Numbered from the stretch's first letter, positions 9,437 through 17,216 are shown. The stretch is 64,000 nucleotides of DNA from Paenibacillus sp. MSJ-34 (GCF_018918005.1 NZ_JAHLPR010000026.1:27935-91934); one strand, 5' to 3'. The notes: generated from the sequence alone by a model not told the origin. Numbers and translations: made by a program.

Positions 9437-10372
9437 GTGAGAAATACGGCATGCAACATTGCAGGCGTTTCGTTCCGCAATCCGATCGTTATGGCTGCGG
9501 GAACGTTCGGCTTCGGGCAAGAGTGCGCGAAATGGTACGACATTAATAAGCTGGGGGGCATCTCGGGCAATGGGGTGACTCTTCGTCCGACGGCGGGAGA
9601 TGCCGGCGTTCGCGTGTGGGAAACGTCAGGGGGGATGCTTAACAGCGGCGGATTTGACAATCCGGGAATCCACGCGTTTCTGCAGGAAGAGCTGCCGTTC
9701 TGGGAAACGATCGAACCGGCGAAGATCGTCAATCTCGGCGGCGAATGCGTCGAAGATTACGTGATCGGCGCCAGGCTTGTGACGGAAGACGAAGAAATTC
9801 GCAGACGCCAAGGACGAAAGGCGATCGATATGATTGAATTGAACCTATCGTATCCGGATGTGCGGGCAGCCGGGGGCGGCTACGGCGTGAAGACGGCGAT
9901 GGCGCGGGAGGTCGTCAGGGAAGCGCGTCAGGCGACGTCGCTGCCGCTTGTCGTCAAATTGTCCCCGAACGCGAAAAATATTGTGGAAATGGCGGTCATG
10001 TGCGAACAAGAAGGGGCGGACGGCATTTCGCTGATCAATACGATTCCCGGAATGAAAATCGACACGAAACAGCGGCGAAGCGTATTTCATAACGTTTATG
10101 CCGGCTTGTCCGGGCCGGCGATCAAGCCGATCGCGCTGCGAATGGTGCATCAGGTCGCTCGGCAAGTAACGGTTCCGGTGATGGGCATGGGCGGGATCGC
10201 TTCGGCGAACGACGTCATCGAATTCATTATGGCAGGCGCTGCGGTCGTTCAGATCGGGACGTATCACTTTATGGATATGCGGGCGGGCGAAAAGTTGGTT
10301 GCAGGCGTCGAGAAATTTATGGAGGAAGAAAATATCGGATCGCTGGACGAAATACGGGGGATTATACCATGA
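9437..10372 (+). CDS. Dihydroorotate dehydrogenase-like flavoprotein with altered active site
   Basis: 311 aa, GTG start with GGGAGGTGA at good distance. The TIM-barrel FMN enzyme pattern of class 1B PyrD is clear: NPIVMAAGTFGFG, ETSGGMLN, VVKLSPNA, GLSGPAIKPIALRMV, GMGGIASANDVIEFIMAGA. However the loop that carries the catalytic Cys in PyrD (N-x-S-C-P-N) reads NLSYPDV, Tyr139 replacing Cys, and the FMN-side Lys (VKATT type) is Asn45. There are no pyr genes nearby and no PyrK partner. The stop overlaps the next start by 4 bp (ATGA). It is probably a DHODH-family enzyme acting on another substrate. Confidence 0.7.
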   Translation: MRNTACNIAGVSFRNPIVMAAGTFGFGQECAKWYDINKLGGISGNGVTLRPTAGDAGVRVWETSGGMLNSGGFDNPGIHAFLQEELPFWETIEPAKIVNLGGECVEDYVIGARLVTEDEEIRRRQGRKAIDMIELNLSYPDVRAAGGGYGVKTAMAREVVREARQATSLPLVVKLSPNAKNIVEMAVMCEQEGADGISLINTIPGMKIDTKQRRSVFHNVYAGLSGPAIKPIALRMVHQVARQVTVPVMGMGGIASANDVIEFIMAGAAVVQIGTYHFMDMRAGEKLVAGVEKFMEEENIGSLDEIRGIIP

Positions 10373-10698
10373 ATTTCGAGCCGGCGATTCAAATCGCAGC
10401 CGAACGGATCGGCGCCGATTATTTGTTCGTGATTACCGGCGGGACGGCCCATATCGGGGCCAGCGCGACAGCTTGCCTGCGGGACGGAGAATGGATCGTT
10501 CAAACCGCCGCCGTGCCCGGACATCGCGAGCAAGATATTATCGGACCGCTTGCTTTGTATGCCGCCCGCACATTGCAGCGAACGTGCACGATTGTCATGG
10601 GCGTTCATTTCGACGGGGTGACGAAGACGGAAATCGAACGGATCGTCGCGCTCATTCGGAGCAAGACGGCGGCGAAGATCGACGGGTTATTGCGTTAG
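10369..10698 (+). CDS. LpdD-like small protein (prenylated-flavin chaperone-like family)
   Basis: 109 aa, start ATG inside the stop of the preceding gene (ATGA). Motifs TGGTAHIGA (near residue 24), VPGHREQDI (near 53) and MGVHFDGVTKTEI resemble LpdD-type proteins that accompany UbiD-like decarboxylases and handle prenylated flavin. I see no UbiD or UbiX gene in the window. Coupling to the DHODH-like enzyme suggests a shared flavin or substrate role. The family match is from remembered motifs, so the assignment is moderate. Confidence 0.55.
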   Translation: MNFEPAIQIAAERIGADYLFVITGGTAHIGASATACLRDGEWIVQTAAVPGHREQDIIGPLALYAARTLQRTCTIVMGVHFDGVTKTEIERIVALIRSKTAAKIDGLLR

Positions 10699-10729
10699 CC
10701 GGCATTGTTTTGGCCGGCACTTTTTTTTT
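10698..10729 (+). terminator. Rho-independent terminator after LpdD-like gene
   Basis: GCCGGC repeats as an inverted pair around a 9-nt loop and is followed, after AC, by nine T residues. It isolates the two-gene flavoprotein operon from pspA. Confidence 0.8.
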
Positions 10730-10737
10730 GCTCATTT

Positions 10738-10763
10738 TGAAACGAAACGTAAAATGCTTCGTA
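10738..10763 (+). promoter_or_regulatory. Sigma-W-type ECF promoter of pspA
   Basis: TGAAAC at 10738-10743 and CGTA at 10760-10763 are separated by exactly 16 bp, a perfect match to the Bacillus subtilis sigma-W consensus. B. subtilis pspA (ydjF) is a known sigma-W target. The pspA ATG follows 50 bp downstream of the -10. Confidence 0.75.
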
Positions 10764-10813
10764 AACATAGACATAAAGATAAAATTTACCGTTCCATAAG
10801 GAGGAGCCAGAAC

Positions 10814-11488
10814 ATGTCTATTTTCAAAAGATTGCGCGATTTAACGATGTCCAACATTAACGCTTTGATCGACAAAGCGGAAGATCCGGTAAAAATGACC
10901 GACCAGTACATCCGCGACATGCAGGAAGACTTGGAAGATGCGGAGAAAGCGGTGGCGGCGCAAATCGCGATCGAGAAAAAGTTCAAGCAGCTGTATGAAG
11001 AACAAGAGGCGTTGGTGCGCAAACGCGAAGAACAAGCGCATATCGCCGCGCAAGCGCAAAACATCGATCTCGCCCGCCGCGCCTTGGAAGAGAAGAAGGC
11101 GGCCGAAGCGAAGATGAACGAGTACAAGGCGAGCTACGACCAGAATAAAGCGTCGGCCGACAATTTGCGCGCGAAACTTGACGAAATGCGCAAACAATTG
11201 ACCGAGATGAAAAATAAGCGGGAAACGTTGATCGCCCGTTACAACGCCGCCAAAGCGCAAACGGAAATCAACAAGGCGCTTACCGGTTTCAGTTCCGATA
11301 CGGCGTCCGCAGGGCTGAAGCGCATGGAAGAAAAAATGCTGCAAATGGAAGCCCAGGCGGAAGCGAGCAACGAGATGGCAACGAAAGAAAAATCGTTGGA
11401 CGATGAATTCGCAAGCCTCGGCAAAGATAAAGCGGTGGAAGACGAACTGGCCGCATTGATGAAAAAGTACGAGAAACCTGCGGAATAA
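10814..11488 (+). CDS. pspA: PspA/IM30 family membrane-stress protein
   Basis: 224 aa from ATG 10814, which has AAGGAGGA 8 nt upstream; the frame extends further 5' without a better start. Begins MSIFKRLRDLTMSNINALID, the membrane-binding amphipathic helix of PspA, with EDPVKMTDQYIRDM typical of the family. The rest is almost entirely helical coiled coil (Glu/Lys/Ala/Gln rich), as in the ESCRT-III-like PspA/Vipp1 fold. It coats damaged cytoplasmic membrane. It has its own sigma-W-type promoter and terminator, and the DUF350, DUF4178 and DUF4247 genes follow. Confidence 0.95.
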   Translation: MSIFKRLRDLTMSNINALIDKAEDPVKMTDQYIRDMQEDLEDAEKAVAAQIAIEKKFKQLYEEQEALVRKREEQAHIAAQAQNIDLARRALEEKKAAEAKMNEYKASYDQNKASADNLRAKLDEMRKQLTEMKNKRETLIARYNAAKAQTEINKALTGFSSDTASAGLKRMEEKMLQMEAQAEASNEMATKEKSLDDEFASLGKDKAVEDELAALMKKYEKPAE

Positions 11489-11498
11489 ACAATCGCTC

Positions 11499-11534
11499 AA
11501 GAAAGAAAACGTCTCGCGACGTTTTTTCTTTCTT
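11499..11534. terminator. Terminator after pspA
   Basis: AAGAAAGAAAACGTC pairs with GACGTTTTTTCTTTCTT across a TCGC tetraloop, ending in a T-rich tract. The A-rich and T-rich arms could also work on the other strand. Confidence 0.8.
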
Positions 11535-11606
11535 CATCGGGCCATTTCGCGCTGCGTCGTTCCAGCTAGGCCGACGGAGCGCACCAAATAGGTAAGGAGG
11601 ATCGCG

Positions 11607-12023
11607 ATGGCGTTGACGTTGTCGAACGTATTGGGCATTCTGATCTGGACCGGAGCAGGAGCGGTTCTATTGTTTCTTTTGATGTATGTGGACTCGCTGT
11701 TTACGAACTACAAAGACTTTGAAGAAATTAAAAAAGGGAATATGGCGGTCACGACCCGCTTCGTCATGAAACTGTTTGCGCAAGGCTATATTCTTGCTTC
11801 TTCGATCTCCAGTTCGGATAATTTATGGCTATGGGATGCGCTGGCCATTTCCGCCATTTCTTTCGTCATTTTATTTATTTTGGAATGGATCGTACGGTTT
11901 GTTTTGAAAGCGAGTGTCGGATTGAAGCTGGACGAGGGAACGAAACAGGGCAAAGTCGCTTACGCGCTATTCGCAGGTTCGCTTCACATCGTCGGCGCGC
12001 TGATCATTTCCGCATGTTTGTAA
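11607..12023 (+). CDS. DUF350 family four-helix membrane protein
   Basis: 138 aa, ATG with GTAAGGAGG 8 nt upstream. About four transmembrane segments (residues 8-27, 53-70, 75-97, 117-137) separated by a polar loop with KDFEEIKKG, as in the DUF350/UPF0719 family. The biochemical role is unknown. In other Firmicutes and Actinobacteria this family recurs beside PspA, DUF4178, DUF4247 and spermidine synthase genes, all of which occur here within 9 kb. That supports an envelope-stress role. Confidence 0.8.
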   Translation: MALTLSNVLGILIWTGAGAVLLFLLMYVDSLFTNYKDFEEIKKGNMAVTTRFVMKLFAQGYILASSISSSDNLWLWDALAISAISFVILFILEWIVRFVLKASVGLKLDEGTKQGKVAYALFAGSLHIVGALIISACL

Positions 12024-12077
12024 AGGCAATGGATGGATAACGACCAATCGAGATTTTTCCGTAAAGGAGCGCAAGCG

Positions 12078-12584
12078 ATGAGCCTATTGAAACGGATCAA
12101 AAATATCATATCGAAACCGGAGCCGCCGAAACCGGAGAAAACCGTCTTGCAATTGGGCCCCGGCGATATTGTCGACGTCTCTCTTGTCACGTATCAAGTG
12201 GTCGGACGGACGCATAACCGCCAGCGGAACGCCGTTGTGCTTACGCTTGCGGACGGCAACACGATTCGCTATTTGCATATCGAGGAAAGGGAACGTACGG
12301 TATACGCGTTATACGAGCCGATCGACGGACGATTGGATACGCCGGACGAGGTGCCGACGACGATCGAGATGGAAGATCATACGTATTATATGGAGGAACG
12401 GTATTCGGGCATGGTAACCGCGGCGGGCAAGACGCCGTTCATGCATGGCGGAGAACAATACGTATGGCAATACCAATCGGACGATTACAAATTGCTGCGC
12501 ATCGAATGGCAGGACGGACGATTTATGCTGTATGAAGGCGAGTCGGTCTTGCCTGCCGACGTTCAAGTAACGCGGGGAAGCTAA
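12078..12584 (+). CDS. DUF4178 family protein
   Basis: 168 aa from ATG 12078, with AAAGGAG about 9 nt upstream. Cytosolic, beta-rich protein: LQLGPGDIVDVSLVTYQVVG then LTLADGNTIRYLHIEER and a second half with YVWQYQSDDYKLLRIEWQDG, the repeated small beta-domain look of DUF4178. No enzymatic motif seen. It lies 54 bp after the DUF350 gene and 90 bp before the DUF4247 gene, so probably one transcript. Confidence 0.75.
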   Translation: MSLLKRIKNIISKPEPPKPEKTVLQLGPGDIVDVSLVTYQVVGRTHNRQRNAVVLTLADGNTIRYLHIEERERTVYALYEPIDGRLDTPDEVPTTIEMEDHTYYMEERYSGMVTAAGKTPFMHGGEQYVWQYQSDDYKLLRIEWQDGRFMLYEGESVLPADVQVTRGS

Positions 12585-12674
12585 TCCGCCGAGCGGATCG
12601 AACGCATCCGACGCAACCCTAGCACGTCAAATGCCCAGGAAGCATGCTTATTAAACGTTGAGGAGGTGTATGTC

Positions 12675-13424
12675 ATGCCACGGCGGCCTCTATTTCTATT
12701 GAAAATCGTGCTCGTCCTCAGTTTTTTCGTATCGCTGTTAAGCGGCTGCGGCGAATTCGGCGAAGTGACGATGAAAGAAACGTACCCGCTCGAATCGGTC
12801 AATAAAGACGGTTCGCAAACTTCCTATATTTATCGCGCCGCGAACAAGACCGTTCCCGAGGTGGCGCGGGAACTGGCGGAGCAGAAGAAACCGCGGCAGA
12901 TCTCCAAAGAAGATGCGGAGCATATGTTTCTCGTTTATTCCAATGAATGGATTCATGTGCAGAAGGACGAGCGAAATCCCGACGATACGCTGATTGAAGT
13001 CGATTCCGAGGAATATGTGAAGCAAAACTACAGTCCAAGCTTTTTGGAAGGATATCTCGTCGCCAGCCTGATCGGCAATATGTTCGATTCGCTCGGACGG
13101 CATGGAGATTATCGGGGATATTCGAGTCGGGACGTTTACCAGCCTGCGAAACAATACGAAGCGCCCACGGCCAAGGATAAAAAAGCGATTCCGCCGCTAA
13201 CGGTCGAGCGAAGCGGCTCGATTTTCAAGCGAGGCCAAGACAATTCCGGTTCTTCAAAGAAGGTAGGGGACAACGGCAACGTATTCGGCAAATCTTCGTC
13301 GGGGAAAATTGTAAAGGAGAAGGATGGCAAATCGGGGTTTGATTCCATATTCTCTCCTTCCAAATCGAAAAAACCGAAAACAAGGGTCGGAACCGGGAAA
13401 ATATTCAAACGGGGAAGGCGATGA
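12675..13424 (+). CDS. DUF4247 family lipoprotein
   Basis: 249 aa from ATG 12675 (GAGGAGGTG 7 nt upstream). A lipoprotein signal ends in LLSGCG. A folded segment follows (about 30-160, with EEYVKQNYSPSFLEGYLVASLIGNMF), then a low-complexity Ser/Lys/Gly tail with repeated GSIFKRG/GKIFKRG-like blocks, probably cell-wall facing. DUF4247 proteins are of unknown function but travel with DUF350, DUF4178 and PspA. Last gene of the block; the next promoter belongs to the arsR-like gene. Confidence 0.75.
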   Translation: MPRRPLFLLKIVLVLSFFVSLLSGCGEFGEVTMKETYPLESVNKDGSQTSYIYRAANKTVPEVARELAEQKKPRQISKEDAEHMFLVYSNEWIHVQKDERNPDDTLIEVDSEEYVKQNYSPSFLEGYLVASLIGNMFDSLGRHGDYRGYSSRDVYQPAKQYEAPTAKDKKAIPPLTVERSGSIFKRGQDNSGSSKKVGDNGNVFGKSSSGKIVKEKDGKSGFDSIFSPSKSKKPKTRVGTGKIFKRGRR

Positions 13425-13504
13425 CCAACAAGGAAAGGTATTGCGCGGGGGAGCGAAGGAATTCCCGCTGCGATGCCTTTTTGTTATTTATACGTTGTTT
13501 TCGT

Positions 13505-13572
13505 TTGACAATCGCATCTAATTAGATTAGTATCTAATTTAACGAATATCTAATTAGATAGACATCTAATTT
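13505..13572 (+). promoter_or_regulatory. arsR-like promoter with four operator units phased every 16 bp
   Basis: TTGACA (13505-13510) and TAGTAT (13528-13533) are 17 bp apart. ATCTAATT occurs at 13516, 13532, 13548 and 13564, exactly 16 bp apart; copies 1 and 3 are complete palindromes ATCTAATTAGAT, copies 2 and 4 are half sites ending in ATCTAATTT. The first palindrome lies inside the -35/-10 spacer and the others run through the leader to the ribosome site. This is a strong picture of autorepression by the downstream regulator. Confidence 0.75.
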
Positions 13573-13587
13573 ATAAGGGTGATTCTT

Positions 13588-14187
13588 ATTCAACTTGAAA
13601 AACTCGTCAAATATTACAAGGCTTTAGCCGACCGCAACCGGATTCGAATGTTGATTTTACTCGCTCAAGGCGAGTTGAACGGACTCGCTTTGGCCGAGAA
13701 ATTAGCCATTACGCCGGCAACGGTCACACATCATATCGCGAAGTTGAGGGAGGCGGGACTAATCATGGAACGCAGAGAAAAAAACACGTCCTATTACGGG
13801 GTGAATCATTATTTGCTGAAACAAACGGACCGCGCTTTATTGCATTTGCTCGAGCAGCAACGAACGGGGTTTGCGCCCGAAGAACGTTCGGAAAAGAACG
13901 TGAAGTTGCGCCAGTCGGTATTGCGCAGTTTTCTTGCAAGCGACGGCACGTTGAAGCAAATTCCGGCGCAACTGAAGAAAAAGCTGATTGTGCTGGAGTA
14001 TTTGGTTTCCGGCTTGGAGATGGGACAAAAGTATAAAGAGCGGGAAATCAACGAATGGATCAAAAAGGTTCATCCGGATTTCGCCACCATCCGCAGGGAA
14101 TTTGTTATGCATCATTATATGTACCGGGAAAACGATATGTACGAATTGAACCCGCGGGAAATGTGGGCCAAGTGGGAAGACTTGTAA
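13588..14187 (+). CDS. ArsR-type winged-helix regulator with C-terminal DUF2087-like domain
   Basis: About 199 aa. The N-terminal half is an ArsR winged helix (KALADRNRIRMLILLAQGEL, then the recognition helix TPATVTHHIAKLREAGLI). The C-terminal half (LIVLEYLVSGLEMGQKYKEREINEW, then HPDFATIRREFVMHHYMYRE) matches the DUF2087 module. No Cys metal site is evident. An in-frame GTG at 13579 lies inside the Shine-Dalgarno AAGGGTGA (13575-13582); the codon correctly spaced after it is ATT at 13588, giving a family-like start MQLEKLV, so a rare ATT start is proposed. It precedes the spermidine-synthase-fold gene by 30 bp, so both are likely under the phased operator. Confidence 0.8.
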   Translation: MQLEKLVKYYKALADRNRIRMLILLAQGELNGLALAEKLAITPATVTHHIAKLREAGLIMERREKNTSYYGVNHYLLKQTDRALLHLLEQQRTGFAPEERSEKNVKLRQSVLRSFLASDGTLKQIPAQLKKKLIVLEYLVSGLEMGQKYKEREINEWIKKVHPDFATIRREFVMHHYMYRENDMYELNPREMWAKWEDL

Positions 14188-14217
14188 ACGATAGATACGA
14201 AAAGGGGGTGTCGGTCG

Positions 14218-14892
14218 ATGTACGCATACACGAATGGGGATCGCATTGTAACGATCGAACGCTGCGCGACGCCGCGCGGGGAACTTCAACTGCAGCGCAG
14301 AGGAACGGGCGAATACGAGATTGTTAGCAACGGTACCTTTCTGATGGCAACGTATAACGGAGAATCCGAAAAACGATTGGTCAAATCGGCGCTCGATGCG
14401 GTTGGCAAAACGGATTGCTCGGTATTGATCGGCGGGCTCGGCGTCGGTTATTCGCTGGAAGCGGCCGTGAACGATCCGCGGGTACGACGCGCGACCGTCG
14501 TCGAAATCGAAGACAAAATCATCGAGTGGAACCGTTCGCATCTGGCCCCATTCTCCGGCAACGCCGCCGGGCACAGCAAGGCGCGCATCGTTCACGCCGA
14601 TTTGATCCGCTGGATGTCGCGCACGGAAGATACGTTCGACGCGATCTGCCTGGATATCGACAACGGGCCGGATTGGACGGTATTTCAGGAGAACGATCAT
14701 TTGTACGGCGACGAAGGATTGGCCTCCCTAGGCCGCCTCTTGAATCCGCAGGGAGCCGTTTCCTTCTGGAGCGCTTCATCGTCTCCGGTATTTGCGGAAC
14801 GGCTCGAGCGGCATTTCATTACCGTCGATATGCAAACCGTCGAGCGAAGCGACAACGTACATCCCGACGTCGTTTATATCGCGAAACGTTAA
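14218..14892 (+). CDS. Spermidine synthase-fold SAM-dependent protein
   Basis: 224 aa, ATG with AAAGGGGGTG about 7 nt upstream. Rossmann motifs: LIGGLGVGYSLEAA (near residue 80), VVEIEDKIIEWNRSHL (near 99) and AICLDIDNGPDW (near 142). This is the spermidine-synthase/class I methyltransferase fold without the N-terminal beta domain and without the D-S-S-D-P polyamine motif, so aminopropyl transfer is not assured. Cotranscribed with the ArsR-type regulator. It is one of three polyamine-type genes within 9 kb. Confidence 0.7.
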   Translation: MYAYTNGDRIVTIERCATPRGELQLQRRGTGEYEIVSNGTFLMATYNGESEKRLVKSALDAVGKTDCSVLIGGLGVGYSLEAAVNDPRVRRATVVEIEDKIIEWNRSHLAPFSGNAAGHSKARIVHADLIRWMSRTEDTFDAICLDIDNGPDWTVFQENDHLYGDEGLASLGRLLNPQGAVSFWSASSSPVFAERLERHFITVDMQTVERSDNVHPDVVYIAKR

Positions 14893-14899
14893 TCCGCCG

Positions 14900-15979
14900 C
14901 TATCGGGAGCGGCGCTCGATCGCCTCGGACATCGTCTTGTCGGTCAAATGGGCGTACACTTCGGTCGTCTCCGTCGAGGCGTGTCCAAGCTGTTCCTTCG
15001 TTTTATAAATGTCGTTCTGCAAATAATAGTCTGTTGCAAAGGAATGTCGAAGCTTATGTACCGTCAAATAAGGCTTGCCGAATCGCTTTGCGTATTTGAC
15101 GATCATTTCTTGAATCGCCCGTTTCGTCATGCGCTTGCCTTCTTTGTGTCCGTTCGGGACGGCCAGGAAGAGAGCTTTTTCCTTTTTCGGCGCGCAATAG
15201 CGCGTCGTGCGCAGCTGCATATAGGCGATCAGATCGGCCTTTGCATCCTCACGGAAATAAACGGGCGTCTTGAACGTCTCGTCGTTATTCCCTTTCCGGT
15301 ACACATGCACCAGTTTGTTGGCCAAATCCACATCGTCCACGTTCAGATTGACGACCTCCGACACCCGCAACCCCGAATTCAAGATTAAATTCGCTATGCT
15401 TGCGTCGCGCTGCTTGTTCAGTTCATATGCATAGAGCGCTTGCTTGTTGTTGGCGATATCGTTCATATATCCGCTATGAATATAAGCGATGAATTCGCCG
15501 ATTTCCTCTTCTTCCAACAGCTTGCCTTTCAAGCGGGCCGCCGTATCTTTCGGCTTATGGATTCGTTTGATTTCAACTTTGGCCATGATGTTCCGTTTCA
15601 GCAGCGGATAAAAGTTTTCATCCTCGGCAATTTGGCTCAAATAATGAAATAAAGAACGAAGCGACGACAGCTTGCGCGAAATCGTAATTCTCGAATTGGC
15701 GTTTTCCTTGTACGTTCCGAGAAAGATCCGGAAATTGACGATGTTGTCCATCGTCAGCACTTCCAAGTCTTGCAGCGCAATGTCTTTCATCTCCGCCGCG
15801 CTCGTCAATCCTTCGGCCATGAGCCACGTGAAAAAGATTTCGTAATCTCTCGTATATTCCAAAAGGGTGGAGGGAGATAGATCGGGCAATTTATAATCGA
15901 TAAACATTTGGACGAACCATGGAAACAACGGGGTTCGCTTCTCTAGCTCATGCCGGTCCTTTACCTTCTGCACATTCAT
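14900..15979 (-). CDS. xerS: XerS-type tyrosine recombinase
   Basis: 359 aa, ATG start. N-terminal SAM-like core-binding domain (PWFVQMFIDYKLPDLSPSTL) and C-terminal catalytic domain with SGLRVSEV, HKLRHSFATDYYL, LGHASTETTEVY: the Arg, His-x-x-Arg, His and Tyr of the family. The length and the long N-terminus match XerS, which in streptococci resolves chromosome dimers alone at difSL. I could not identify a difSL-like site in the 380 bp upstream. It converges with the spermidine-synthase-fold gene, ends 7 bp apart. Confidence 0.8.
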   Translation of the reverse strand: MNVQKVKDRHELEKRTPLFPWFVQMFIDYKLPDLSPSTLLEYTRDYEIFFTWLMAEGLTSAAEMKDIALQDLEVLTMDNIVNFRIFLGTYKENANSRITISRKLSSLRSLFHYLSQIAEDENFYPLLKRNIMAKVEIKRIHKPKDTAARLKGKLLEEEEIGEFIAYIHSGYMNDIANNKQALYAYELNKQRDASIANLILNSGLRVSEVVNLNVDDVDLANKLVHVYRKGNNDETFKTPVYFREDAKADLIAYMQLRTTRYCAPKKEKALFLAVPNGHKEGKRMTKRAIQEMIVKYAKRFGKPYLTVHKLRHSFATDYYLQNDIYKTKEQLGHASTETTEVYAHLTDKTMSEAIERRSR

Positions 15980-16359
15980 GAATTAACACCCCTAATAATT
16001 AACTTCATTAAATATAAAATGCCGTCTTACTGCATTCGACTGTCCGAGCGGCTTTGTTGTTGCGAGTAAAATTATAACATATCCTCGCGGGCAGTTGGCT
16101 ACCTTTCCTTTTCCGGCATTTCTTTTTTTCCGCCTTTTGTGGAAATCCCTTTTACTCAGGATAGAGAAATGCGGCTTAAGAAGAACTGGAACGAGGAGAT
16201 TCATATAAATAACAGTTTTCTGAACAAAGGGGATATCGACAAAAGGAAAGGGAATGCAAACATCAGGTCGTATAAATTTGAAAAGTTGTCACAAATTGAA
16301 TAAAATAATACTAATAGAAAAAGTTGAAAATTAGTAGATATGCGAAGGGAAGGGACAGG
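15980..16359. other. Intergenic region upstream of xerS and the AraC-type gene
   Basis: About 380 bp, A+T-rich towards its right half, between divergent xerS and araC-type genes. A weak plus-strand promoter candidate is TTGTCA (16286-16291) with TACTAA 17 bp later. No ORF with a ribosome site, no clear terminator and no recognisable RNA was seen. Confidence 0.4.
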
Positions 16360-17157
16360 ATGACGACTGGGCGATATCCGGAAATCGACGAAGTGATCGC
16401 ATATATACATCGACATATCTACGAGCCGCTTTCGCTTAACGAATTGGCCAGCTACGCGGGCTATAGCCCTTATCATTTCACGCGCATTTTCAAAGAAAAA
16501 ATCGGGCTGTCGCCTTTATATTTCGTATCCGCTCTCCGGTTGCAGAAAGCGAAAGATTTATTGCTGCATACCAAATTGAGCATCCGCGATATCGGGCTCG
16601 AAATCGGACAGCAAAGTTTGGGCACCTTTACGACCCGTTTTACCGAACGGGTTGGCGTCACGCCGTCCGACTTCCGGAACCAAGCGTTGCAAGCGGATCA
16701 GCATATTCGCACTTTGCAGCATTGGAACGATTGGACTTCGCCGCATTCCGCATTCAATCCGTATGCAACGGTACACGGCACCATCGATGCGGAAATTCCC
16801 TTCGAGGGCGTCATTCTGATCGGTTTGTTCGCCAAACCGATCCCCGAAGGATTGCCCTTATACGGAACGCTTCTTGCTTCCGTCGGCGATTTTTCTTTTG
16901 CGAACGTCAAGCCCGGCATCTATTACTTGATGGCGACCTCGGTTTCATGGGGGACGCAGGCCAAAGACATTTTGCTGCCGCAGACGACATTGCGGGCCCG
17001 ATTGAAGAAGCCGATTGTCGTGGAGCCGTTCACGGCCGTTCCGCACCAACAATTGACGCTATACGGTCCAAGGCTGGACGATCCGCCGATTCTCATTTCT
17101 TTGCCGCTGCTGATGGACCGCTTCCTCAATCGGATGTTCGAACATAGCAATCGATAA
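16360..17157 (+). CDS. AraC family transcriptional regulator
   Basis: 265 aa from ATG 16360 after AGGGAAGGGACAGG. Two AraC helix-turn-helix motifs occupy the N-terminus (residues 5-105: LSLNELASYAGYSPYHFTRIFKE, then DIGLEIGQQSLGTFTTRFTERVG). The C-terminal 150 residues form a beta-rich effector domain with PFEGVILIGLFAKPIPEGLP, of unknown ligand. The inverted domain order (DNA-binding first) is typical of Rob/SoxS-like regulators with a GyrI-like tail. Its target may be the adjacent VOC gene. Confidence 0.85.
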   Translation: MTTGRYPEIDEVIAYIHRHIYEPLSLNELASYAGYSPYHFTRIFKEKIGLSPLYFVSALRLQKAKDLLLHTKLSIRDIGLEIGQQSLGTFTTRFTERVGVTPSDFRNQALQADQHIRTLQHWNDWTSPHSAFNPYATVHGTIDAEIPFEGVILIGLFAKPIPEGLPLYGTLLASVGDFSFANVKPGIYYLMATSVSWGTQAKDILLPQTTLRARLKKPIVVEPFTAVPHQQLTLYGPRLDDPPILISLPLLMDRFLNRMFEHSNR

Positions 17158-17216
17158 GAAATGATCCGGTTTATTTCGTGTCATAATAATAAAAAAGAAG
17201 AATTGAGGTGGATGTA

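Noticed and set aside
10754..10813. Longer N-terminus for PspA starting upstream of 10814
   Set aside because: It would start in the promoter leader and lacks a ribosome site; ATG 10814 has AAGGAGGA and the conserved MSIFKRL start.
13516..13572. Possible tiny CRISPR-like array of four repeats
   Set aside because: Repeat unit is only 8-12 bp with 4-8 bp between, centred on a promoter, and no cas gene is near; it is an operator array.
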